This document shows positions 26,944 to 33,558 of a stretch of 64,000 nt of DNA, in pieces. This stretch comes from an uncultured bacterium (GTDB lineage: Bacteria; Cyanobacteriota; Vampirovibrionia; Gastranaerophilales; Gastranaerophilaceae): contig CAROLD010000005.1 in assembly GCA_949035555.1 (NCBI GenBank), positions 20,127-84,126 of the forward strand, given 5' to 3'. A program made the position numbers and the translations under genes. Each line of letters begins with the position of its first letter. Position 1 is the first letter of the stretch. The notes below the pieces were generated by a model. The model saw nothing but the letters and a program-made list of their open reading frames with translations. It was not told the origin of the DNA and did not search any database.

Positions 26944-27737
26944 AAAAATTCTATAACTTGTTTTAATTCTCGGTAATATCCCGAATTTAAAAGTTCAAAA
27001 AATCTATTATAAGTATGAGGGGCTAAATCTTTGACTGCTTGAGGGTCAAGGTATAGTCCCTCTATAAATCTTGCGAATAATTCAGTTGGTTTTGAATAAT
27101 ATTTTTTTAATTTATTAATTCGTGCAGATACTCTTGCTTGACGTTTCTGGCAGGATTTTAGTCTTATATATGCTACAAATTCGCGGGGCATATCAGTAAA
27201 ATCTTTCTCTATGTTATCAATAGTAAAAAGTTCATATTTTTTGAAAAATATACCTGTGACCAGTTTTATCCTGTCATATTTTAAAAGATATTTTGCCTTA
27301 GATTTTTTTATGTATCTGTCAAACTCTTGGAATTTTTTTGAACGTTGAAATTTTGGATATCGTTCTTTAATAATTTTTTCATAGTCAGAAATTTTATTTT
27401 TCAAAGAGAGTTTGTTTTTGTTTAATTTTTCAAATTTAGAGTTTTTGTCTACAAAATTGGTAACAAGCCATAATTCATTCTCATATATCAATGTATCATT
27501 ATCCTTGAAAATTATTTCAAGAGTTCCGCCTGTACGCTCCATAAATGGCTCAAGCTGAGAATGTATATAATGGGTAAATTCATGTAAAAGTGTAGGTATA
27601 ATTCGATATTCCGGAAGGTTTTTAGAAATATCAATGCGATTTTTTAAATAAAATCCCTGATGTCCGCGAGCCTTGGTCGATGTGTGTACATCAACCCCGA
27701 GTGTTTTAAAATATTTTATCAGCTCTTTTTCGTTCAT
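26922..27737 (-). CDS. Putative zincin metalloprotease
   Basis: 271 residues. HEFTHYIHS at residues 52-60 gives the HExxH zinc motif (H52, E53, H56), and PTELFARFIEG near residue 218-226 could give the third ligand glutamate. The middle is lysine-rich and helical. No signal peptide or membrane helix is seen. It matches no named family that I can recall. The minus-strand TATAAT at 27744-27749 ends 6 bases before the ATG and no Shine-Dalgarno is present, so a leaderless mRNA is predicted. Confidence 0.6.
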   Translation of the reverse strand: MNEKELIKYFKTLGVDVHTSTKARGHQGFYLKNRIDISKNLPEYRIIPTLLHEFTHYIHSQLEPFMERTGGTLEIIFKDNDTLIYENELWLVTNFVDKNSKFEKLNKNKLSLKNKISDYEKIIKERYPKFQRSKKFQEFDRYIKKSKAKYLLKYDRIKLVTGIFFKKYELFTIDNIEKDFTDMPREFVAYIRLKSCQKRQARVSARINKLKKYYSKPTELFARFIEGLYLDPQAVKDLAPHTYNRFFELLNSGYYRELKQVIEFFYSPVNL

Positions 27738-27743
27738 AATAAT

Positions 27744-27749
27744 ATTATA
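27744..27749 (-). promoter_or_regulatory. -10 box, predicted leaderless start
   Basis: TATAAT on the minus strand with 6 bases to the ATG at 27737; a second TATAAT lies 5 bases further upstream, directly next to the perR-rubredoxin terminator. Confidence 0.55.
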
Positions 27750-27760
27750 TTATAAAATTA

Positions 27761-27785
27761 TGGCGGTGCATTTAATGCGCCGCCA
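27761..27785 (-). terminator. Terminator of the perR-rubredoxin operon
   Basis: 11-pair stem TGGCGGTGCAT / ATGCGCCGCCA (one G-T pair), 3-base loop, followed on the minus strand by TAATTTTATAAT. GC-rich in an AT-rich gap. Confidence 0.75.
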
Positions 27786-27792
27786 TGAACTC

Positions 27793-27930
27793 TTATTCTT
27801 TTTCGAATTGATCTTTGCCTACTGAGCATAAAGGACAAGTGTAATCTTCCGGTAAATCTTCAAAAGCTACATTGTCGTTTTCTGCCGGATCGTAAACATA
27901 ACCGCATACTGTACAAACCCATTTTTCCAT
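27793..27930 (-). CDS. Rubredoxin
   Basis: 45 residues. Two CxxC pairs, VCTVCGYVYDPAE at residues 5-17 and YTCPLCSVGK at 30-39, hold the single iron of rubredoxin; the intervening FEDLPEDYTCP is diagnostic. It is a few residues shorter than the usual 52. It transfers one electron, for example to rubrerythrin or superoxide reductase in anaerobes. The start is 2 bases after the stop of the Fur/PerR gene, so the two are one operon, which points to a role in peroxide or oxygen detoxification. Confidence 0.93.
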   Translation of the reverse strand: MEKWVCTVCGYVYDPAENDNVAFEDLPEDYTCPLCSVGKDQFEKE

Positions 27931-27932
27931 AA

Positions 27933-28322
27933 TTAGTTGTTTTCCTTTCTCTTTTTACATTCACTACAAATACCATGGAATACTATATCATAATCCGTAA
28001 TATGAAATCCTGTAGCCGATTGGGTATTTTTAACCAAATTCGGAGCTACATCTGATGGTATATCAAAAACTCTTTTACATTCATTGCAAATAAAATGATA
28101 GTGTTCAAACGTATTGTGATCAAAGTGAGCAGAAGACTCAAGTCCTTCTATTTTCTTGATTACTCTTGCTTCTGCAAGTTGGTTCAAGTTACGGTAAAGT
28201 GTTGTAATACCAACATTTGAATCTTCTCTTTTTAGAAATTCCAACAGCTGTTCTGCTGTTGGATGAACAGCATTATTTGTTAAAACCTCCAGTATTTTTT
28301 CTCTTTGTTTTGAATAATTCAT
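27933..28322 (-). CDS. Fur-family regulator, probably PerR-like
   Basis: 129 residues. N-terminal winged helix (HPTAEQLLEFL, VGITTLYRNLNQLAE), then the dimer/metal domain with AHFDHN, EHYHFICNECKRVFD and a C-terminal CSEC. The two CxxC pairs (C79/C82, C119/C122) form the structural zinc site, and histidines 66, 74 and 76 with nearby aspartates form the regulatory site. A PerR role is favoured over Fur by the rubredoxin partner and the TGATAAC-T-ATTATCA site upstream. Ribosome site TGAGAAAAG. Confidence 0.88.
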   Translation of the reverse strand: MNYSKQREKILEVLTNNAVHPTAEQLLEFLKREDSNVGITTLYRNLNQLAEARVIKKIEGLESSAHFDHNTFEHYHFICNECKRVFDIPSDVAPNLVKNTQSATGFHITDYDIVFHGICSECKKRKENN

Positions 28323-28335
28323 ACTTTTCTCAAAT

Positions 28336-28350
28336 TGATAACTATTATCA
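28336..28350. promoter_or_regulatory. Fur/PerR-type operator (7-1-7 palindrome)
   Basis: TGATAACTATTATCA is a near-perfect 7-1-7 inverted repeat of the PerR/Fur box type, 14 bases before the regulator start. It predicts autoregulation of perR-rubredoxin. Confidence 0.7.
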
Positions 28351-28378
28351 GTTTACTCTTTAAAGATAAGTTTGTCAA

Positions 28379-29650
28379 TTATTTATTTTCTTTAGCTAAC
28401 TTTTCTTCAATATCTTTTTTTACCTGATATTCAGGACTGAATTGTCTTACTAGAAGCATTATTGCAGGCGCAAGAACTCCTAATGCACCTATGCAGGCTC
28501 CAATATTTTTCAGTACTGCACCTTTTTTCAAGCTTCTTACGGATTTGAAGAAGTCGTCTAAAGTTTCACCTGATTTTTCGTATTGAGCGAGAAGTTTTTC
28601 AAGTTTGGAACTAACTCCTCTTAGTTCTCCTAAATCAATATATTTTCTTGTATCAACAACGGAGTCTGAGCCTTTAATAAGTCCTATAACATCTGATTTT
28701 TTTGCAAAATCAACAACGATATTCTTGTTTTTAGGATTAACTGCAAATTTGTATATATCAACATCTGATTTGTCAGCAAGTTTAAATTGTTCAAGATGTT
28801 TTTTTAATGTTCCGTTTGCAAAAGAAGTCTTTAAATCTTCATTAAATATAACTCTTGCGTCCAAATCGATAGATTTACCTTTTTTGTCTGCTTGTTTTTC
28901 CAACGCTTTTGATATCATTGGTCCTGCCAGATACATAAATGCCCAGAAGCTTCCTTCCTTTATTGCATATCCGAAGAAGTCCTGCGGATTTCTTGCATGG
29001 GTAAGTCTTTCTCCGGTAATTGAACCGTCAACAATCATAAGATTTTTTACAGGATCAAAAATGAAATCTTGAAATCCGCCTGTGAAAGGAACATCTTTAC
29101 CATTTGTGTTTTGTGAAGGTTTATTTCCATTAGTGAAAGTATCTTTTTTTAGTTGTTTTTCTTGTTCAAGTTCTTTTTTTATTTGGTTTTCAGTGTATTT
29201 ATGTCTGAATTTTGTTAACCCAAAATAAGTTAAAGTTGTTAAAATTGTTGATGCGGCAAACTTAGCCAAATTAAGATTTTTAGCTAATTTTTGGTGTGAC
29301 GCTGCATATTCTAAACTTTCTTTTATTGCTTTTGTCGGGGCAAATTCTTTTGCTGCAATAAGAATTTCAGGGTTTTTAAAGATTCTTACATCAACTTTCG
29401 GATCCAATTTAGCAGGTTTAAACATTGCTAAATCCATAATTTTTTTATAAGCCGGAATACCCCATAGCCATATAGCTTGAGTTCCAAATTCGTCTATAAA
29501 TCTGTCTTTGCCCTCGTTTTTGTCACCTGACATGTAAGAAGCTGCTGTTAATCCGCAACTGTTAGCAATATCTTTGATTGCTAAAGGCACAAGTGAACTG
29601 TTATTTCCTAATTTTGAATATATTGTACTTGATGTTATTGCCGGTATCAT
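28379..29650 (-). CDS. Lineage-specific membrane protein with structured mRNA leader
   Basis: 423 residues with no named family. Hydrophobic helices at about 48-65, 128-150, 222-245 and 375-400, a lysine/glutamate-rich stretch (ENQIKKELEQEKQLKKD), and PFTGGFQDF in the middle. The N-terminal KDIANSCGLTAASYM recalls a segment of the 241-residue membrane protein at 9699. AAGGA is 5-7 bases before the ATG. The leader holds two helices and a 28-codon ORF. Confidence 0.6.
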   Translation of the reverse strand: MIPAITSSTIYSKLGNNSSLVPLAIKDIANSCGLTAASYMSGDKNEGKDRFIDEFGTQAIWLWGIPAYKKIMDLAMFKPAKLDPKVDVRIFKNPEILIAAKEFAPTKAIKESLEYAASHQKLAKNLNLAKFAASTILTTLTYFGLTKFRHKYTENQIKKELEQEKQLKKDTFTNGNKPSQNTNGKDVPFTGGFQDFIFDPVKNLMIVDGSITGERLTHARNPQDFFGYAIKEGSFWAFMYLAGPMISKALEKQADKKGKSIDLDARVIFNEDLKTSFANGTLKKHLEQFKLADKSDVDIYKFAVNPKNKNIVVDFAKKSDVIGLIKGSDSVVDTRKYIDLGELRGVSSKLEKLLAQYEKSGETLDDFFKSVRSLKKGAVLKNIGACIGALGVLAPAIMLLVRQFSPEYQVKKDIEEKLAKENK

Positions 29651-29663
29651 TTTTCCTTATCCT

Positions 29664-29795
29664 TCGGGGGTGAAGTACACACGTACTTACCCGCTCAACT
29701 AATGTCTATTACAGACCCCAGATTAAATTCATTAATTTCACGATTGGGGCATTCGCTTTTATTGTTGAGCGTCGTCGAATATTTTTATGTTTCAT
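29664..29795 (-). promoter_or_regulatory. Structured leader of the 423-residue gene
   Basis: In the transcript, CGCTCAAC (29771-29764) can pair with GTTGAGCG (29699-29692), enclosing CCCCA / TGGGG (29749-29745 with 29720-29716). A hairpin AAGTAC / GTACTT (29673-29688) follows, just before the ribosome site. This nested layout resembles a cis-acting RNA or attenuator; no known riboswitch is recognised. Confidence 0.4.
29709..29795 (-). CDS. Possible basic leader peptide, 28 residues
   Basis: ATG with GAAGG 8 bases upstream, then 28 codons and TAA. The product begins MKHKNIRRRSTIKA and ends KLMNLIWGL: a strongly basic front and a hydrophobic tail. It overlaps the leader helices, so its translation could alter their folding. 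It may be chance. Confidence 0.35.
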   Translation of the reverse strand: MKHKNIRRRSTIKANAPIVKLMNLIWGL

Positions 29796-29828
29796 TTCTA
29801 CTACCTTCACCTTTACTTTAAATTTCAT

Positions 29829-29858
29829 AAAATGTATAAATTGCTATTTTTACATTTT
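29829..29858. repeat. Inverted repeat in promoter region
   Basis: AAAATGTA / TACATTTT with a 14-base spacer, upstream of the 28-codon ORF and downstream of the terminator at 29876, where the promoter of the 423-residue gene should lie. Confidence 0.35.
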
Positions 29859-29875
29859 ATTTTTACCTTTTGTAA

Positions 29876-29911
29876 CAAAAAACAAGACCCGAATATATTC
29901 AAGGTCTTGTT
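29876..29911 (-). terminator. Terminator after the 16-codon ORF
   Basis: AACAAGACC / GGTCTTGTT (29881-29889 and 29903-29911) around a 13-base loop; on the minus strand it is followed by a T-rich tail that runs into TTTTTTGTT. It ends a minus-strand transcript that carries only the 16-codon ORF. Confidence 0.65.
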
Positions 29912-29948
29912 TTAAATTTATTTCCAACACAAACGATTGTCCTGCTAT

Positions 29949-29999
29949 TTAAAACAAGCCTTTTAAAAATCGTCTGTAACGTCGGATTTGATTATGCAT
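29949..29999 (-). CDS. Possible basic micropeptide, 16 residues
   Basis: ATG with AAGGA 8 bases upstream, then 16 codons (MHNQIRRYRRFLKGLF) and TAA. It has five arginines, two lysines or histidine, and an aromatic tail. A terminator follows 38 bases later and a plausible TTGATT-containing promoter precedes it, so a short dedicated transcript is likely whether or not the peptide is made. Confidence 0.35.
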   Translation of the reverse strand: MHNQIRRYRRFLKGLF

Positions 30000-30103
30000 T
30001 AAAAGATTCCTTAATTTAATGTTTACGTGTATAAACTATCATATGCTAATGAAAAAATCAAGTGTCTTAATTACAATTATTTAAAAATGTTACATTAGTA
30101 ATA

Positions 30104-30574
30104 CTATCTGGTTTTGAACGAACCTGTTTTTCTGCCATATTCATCATATTGTGTTACTGTACCGTTTGAATCTTTTTTGAAAGTTCCTGCTTTTCTTCCG
30201 AATTCATCGTATTGCGTCACAGTTCCGTTTGAATTGGTCTTGTAGCTACCTGTTTTTCGTCCATACTCATCATATTTGTTGACAGTGTCTGAAGTTGTCT
30301 GCCTGAACGAACCTGTCTTTCGTCCGTATTCATCGTACTGGTTAATACTGTTTTCTGAGGTTTGTCTATATGATCCTGTTTTACGACCGAATTCGTCATA
30401 TTTATTGACAGTGCCAGTGCCGCCTTGTCTGTAAGACCCGGTTTTTACGCCATATTCATTATAAGAATTTACGGAATTAAAGCTGTTTTGCTCAGGTGAA
30501 ATATCAAATGCTCCAAATGCATTTGCCGTGCCTATAGAAATAAACAATAAGCATAAGATTAAAGACTTTTTCAT
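30104..30574 (-). CDS. Exported protein with six 21-residue repeats
   Basis: 156 residues: a signal peptide (KKSLILCLLFISIGTANAFG) then six tandem 21-residue units with the consensus xNxYDEYGRKTGSYRQ followed by 5 variable residues. The pattern resembles YD/RHS-type or MORN-like beta repeats. The unit differs mostly in the last five positions. I start at 30574, since the ATG at 30580 is part of the GGAGATG ribosome site. A minus-strand TATAAT at 30588-30593 gives a very short leader. Function unknown; a surface or wall-binding role is inference. Confidence 0.75.
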   Translation of the reverse strand: MKKSLILCLLFISIGTANAFGAFDISPEQNSFNSVNSYNEYGVKTGSYRQGGTGTVNKYDEFGRKTGSYRQTSENSINQYDEYGRKTGSFRQTTSDTVNKYDEYGRKTGSYKTNSNGTVTQYDEFGRKAGTFKKDSNGTVTQYDEYGRKTGSFKTR

Positions 30575-30631
30575 ATTCATCTCCTAAATTATAGTAAAAT
30601 AATTATATCGCAAAAATAGAATATAAGCATT

Positions 30632-30656
30632 AAAAAAGGAACCTTAACGGTTCCTG
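30632..30656 (-). terminator. Terminator of tRNA-Glu
   Basis: AGGAACC / GGTTCCT around TTAAC (30637-30655); on the minus strand it is followed by TTTTTTA. Confidence 0.85.
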
Positions 30657-30664
30657 ATTTTAAA

Positions 30665-30740
30665 TGGTACCCCCAAGCGAATTCGAATCGCTGTCTACAC
30701 CGTGAAAGGGTGTTGTCCTAGGCCTCTAGACGATGGGGGC
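30665..30740 (-). tRNA. tRNA-Glu (anticodon TTC)
   Basis: 76 bases with CCA encoded (30667-30665). The acceptor GCCCCCA pairs with TGGGGGT, the anticodon loop is CTTTCAC with TTC, and the T loop contains TTCGAAT. The promoter is immediately upstream and a terminator follows. Confidence 0.97.
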
Positions 30741-30759
30741 TAGTGTTTTGACAAGATTT

Positions 30760-30788
30760 ATTCTATCCCGAAAAAAATTAAATGTCAA
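30760..30788 (-). promoter_or_regulatory. Sigma-70 promoter of tRNA-Glu
   Basis: TTGACA (30788-30783), exactly 17 bases, TAGAAT (30765-30760), read on the minus strand. It is the best -35/-10 pair in the window. Confidence 0.85.
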
Positions 30789-31799
30789 CTACTTTGTTTT
30801 ATTTTTTGTAAAATTTTTTTTAGAAAGTTTTATTTCTTCAATTATTTCCCTGATTTCCGGTGATATATCTTCGTTTGAACTAATATTAGTTTTTACCATT
30901 TGAGCAAATTCTACCTTTTTGAATTCATGCATACCGCGGTTTTTAAAAACTTCTTCCAAAAATTTTACACGGGGTATTTCTTCATTAAGCATTTCTTTTT
31001 CGAGAATTGAGATGTTTTTTAACTCGTATTCAAGAGTTTTTATAACAAGATTTATTGGGAGTAAATCCTCAAATTCTCCACACTGTACCAGATGTATTGT
31101 ATCAAAGGGACGAAGTTTGGGTTTTATTTCTTCTAAATTTTCTTTAGCATCTTTATCAAGAAGGACAAAGATTGGCAACTTTAGTGTTTCTGCCAATGCG
31201 TAATACAGTTTTACAACCTGATTTTTCCCTCCTGCTGAGAGAATATATATTCCTTCTTTGTCAAAGTCAAACCCGCAGTGTTTAGCAAATTCCGGTAAAA
31301 GAGTTTCTTCTGTTGCTCCTTCGGCTATTACAACTTTTTCCACAGGAAATCTCAATGATTGCTTTTCTCTTTCTGGTAGTTCGTCGCTTGTTGCTATAAC
31401 CTTTAGCCAGCGCAGATTTTTTGCAGAATTATCAGTAATAAAATTAAGGCATGCTTTGTAATTTATTCTGTTTTGCAGTAGTTTTTCTACATTTTTATCA
31501 AATTGAAAAACTGATTTTTCATAATCATACAATCTTTGGTTAATAGTATAATCATCATGAAGATTTTCTCCCAGTTTTTCCAATGAGTAATTTATTATAT
31601 ATTCTGCACGAGATTTAAGTTCATCATATGCCATTTCTTCCAATTCTGTTTTTTTGAATTTAGGATATATAAGATTATTTGTTAAAATGTCTCGAAACAC
31701 CCGTAAATACTTAACTTCGGTATTTTTGAACCTCGTAAGCCTATCAATAGAAATTAGTATTTGATCTATGGTTAATGGTTTGACTTTTGAATTTTTCAA
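30789..31799 (-). CDS. Stand-alone OLD-like TOPRIM protein
   Basis: 336 residues. A helical N-terminal half of about 150 residues of unknown type is followed by a TOPRIM domain: VVIAEGATEETLLPEFA (E160, E164/165) and FVLLDKDA (D215, D217), then CGEFEDLLP, as in the C-terminal nuclease domain of OLD-family endonucleases. The usual ABC-type ATPase half is absent, so this is a stand-alone TOPRIM protein, perhaps a nuclease that acts with a partner. The start is TTG with GAGG 6 bases upstream. The gene is divergent from the papain-like gene at 31889. Confidence 0.7.
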   Translation of the reverse strand: MKNSKVKPLTIDQILISIDRLTRFKNTEVKYLRVFRDILTNNLIYPKFKKTELEEMAYDELKSRAEYIINYSLEKLGENLHDDYTINQRLYDYEKSVFQFDKNVEKLLQNRINYKACLNFITDNSAKNLRWLKVIATSDELPEREKQSLRFPVEKVVIAEGATEETLLPEFAKHCGFDFDKEGIYILSAGGKNQVVKLYYALAETLKLPIFVLLDKDAKENLEEIKPKLRPFDTIHLVQCGEFEDLLPINLVIKTLEYELKNISILEKEMLNEEIPRVKFLEEVFKNRGMHEFKKVEFAQMVKTNISSNEDISPEIREIIEEIKLSKKNFTKNKTK

Positions 31800-31888
31800 T
31801 GATAACCTCTTTAATATTTATTTACAAAAATAATAAAAAGTTAGCAATTTTTTTATTATTTGATTTTTATTATATTTGTGGAGTGAAC

Positions 31889-33268
31889 ATGGTAGAAAAA
31901 ATAAATTCTCGTATCCAGCAATATAATTATAACACAATCCGAGCAGTGAATAATACACCGCCCGTTACAAGTTCTGCGGTTAACGCGCAGGTTCCGTCTT
32001 TTACTGCAGCAAAAACTTTTTCATCAGCATACAATACTCCAAATATTACTTTAAGAACATCCCTAAACGGAAAAGAAGAAAGCCAAAAATATTCAAATGT
32101 TGCATCTAAGCTGGATAAAAACGGTAAGAAGATATTAGATACCTTATTAAAAAACGGTGTTCTTTTGAATTCTAATTCAGATGACAAAAGTACTGTTTTA
32201 GATAATCTCCACAAAATTATCACAGAGCCGAGAGCAGAAGGGCTTAGCGCTGAAACAATTTTGAAAGATACAATAGCCACGATTTCGTATCCGTATTTGA
32301 TTACTCAGCAATTTGGTGATATCCCTAAAAATTATCAGGATAAAGCTATTGCTCAAAACAATCAAGATAAAACGAATCTTATAGAGATCTATAAAGGCAT
32401 GTATGATATAAATGTTGAACTCTCAGGCACCTGTGTTGCCGCAAGTACCGAATTCAAGCTTGCTAAACAGCATCCCGCAGAGTTTGCAAGATTTGCACAG
32501 GAATTAAGTTCTCCTAAGCTGTCTGTACAAAAGACAATTGGATTAAATAATCTTGCAGACAACACATTGAATGCGATATGGCTTTTAAATGCTTTTGAAA
32601 TCCCGTATGAGATGCAGGATTTTGATAAAGCAAAATTGACATTTGCTCCTGATAAAAATGCACTTTTAAGAGCGCAAATTCAGACGACTAATAAAGATAC
32701 CTATGAAAGAACACCTCTTGATGTTCTTATGCAGTCAACATTTATGCAGGTGGGCTCTCAGCAGGAATATAACAGCTTAACTGACAGACGCGGCGGCAAG
32801 TTTAATCAAAATGATAAAGGATTAATTGAATTTGAAAAAACTTTTACAGAATCTGTGGTGTTTGATAAAAACATTTTGTCAGTAACGTATCAAACAGTTG
32901 ATGAAAATGCTCGTCTTATTGGTTATGAAACAGATTTGGCAACAATGAAACGTCACCTTGTGGAAGCTCTTGATATGGGTGAGAATGTAATTATTGGCTA
33001 TACTCAAACAGATAATAACAATATAATTATTAACGGACATGAAATTACTGTTGTCGGATACAAGACCGATAAGCAAGGTAAAATGACATTCATCTGCAAC
33101 GATACGGACGATAATATTTACAGACCTATAGAATATCCGGAAGATTATTTGCTTCCTAAAATTCACCATGCTGCATTACCTCAAAAAATTGTTGAAGATG
33201 ATTTGAATATTGTTCCAAACTGGGTGGAAGGTATTTCAATGTATAAAGAAATGAAAGGTGCGGCTTAA
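31889..33268 (+). CDS. Putative papain-like cysteine protease
   Basis: 459 residues. A disordered N-terminus of about 60 residues (rich in T, S, N, P) precedes a folded domain with ELSGTCVAAS (C182), the position of the papain-type catalytic Cys at the head of a helix, and INGHEITVVGY (H384) followed by FICNDTDDN (N404/D405), which would complete a Cys-His-Asn/Asp triad. No signal peptide is present. Substrate unknown. The start at 31889 has GTGGAG 5 bases upstream; the longer frame from 31787 lacks a site and would overlap the divergent gene. Confidence 0.55.
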   Translation: MVEKINSRIQQYNYNTIRAVNNTPPVTSSAVNAQVPSFTAAKTFSSAYNTPNITLRTSLNGKEESQKYSNVASKLDKNGKKILDTLLKNGVLLNSNSDDKSTVLDNLHKIITEPRAEGLSAETILKDTIATISYPYLITQQFGDIPKNYQDKAIAQNNQDKTNLIEIYKGMYDINVELSGTCVAASTEFKLAKQHPAEFARFAQELSSPKLSVQKTIGLNNLADNTLNAIWLLNAFEIPYEMQDFDKAKLTFAPDKNALLRAQIQTTNKDTYERTPLDVLMQSTFMQVGSQQEYNSLTDRRGGKFNQNDKGLIEFEKTFTESVVFDKNILSVTYQTVDENARLIGYETDLATMKRHLVEALDMGENVIIGYTQTDNNNIIINGHEITVVGYKTDKQGKMTFICNDTDDNIYRPIEYPEDYLLPKIHHAALPQKIVEDDLNIVPNWVEGISMYKEMKGAA

Positions 33269-33558
33269 TTTTACCAGTCTTTCAGCTGGTCAAATATGCC
33301 CTGTAATTTTATTCCTAAACTCTGAACCCAATTTCCAGTTTTGCATCAGATTTTTTATTTCACTATGCGTTTTTTTTTGCGTACCGCCGATTATTGCAAA
33401 AAGAACAAGACATATGATGATTTGATTATTATGATGTTTTTATATATAAATCTCTATTTTTTATATTGCTTGGGTTTACATTTCGTAATAAATTATTGAA
33501 TTTAAGCAAATAATATTTTGACAAGTTTTTATCTCTATGTAGTGTAAAAGGTAAAACC
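33269..33558. other. Gap with no convincing gene
   Basis: I see no gene with a start and ribosome site. There is a short stem ACCAG / CTGGT just after the stop at 33268 and a TTGACA at 33518, 16 bases before TAGTGT, as a possible promoter for the 33559 gene. A GCCGATTA at 33388 lacks a matching -35. Confidence 0.4.

Noticed and set aside
33388..33395. GCCGATTA as a second sigma-28 promoter
   Set aside because: No TAAA at the right distance upstream, one mismatch in the -10, and about 170 bases from the next gene.
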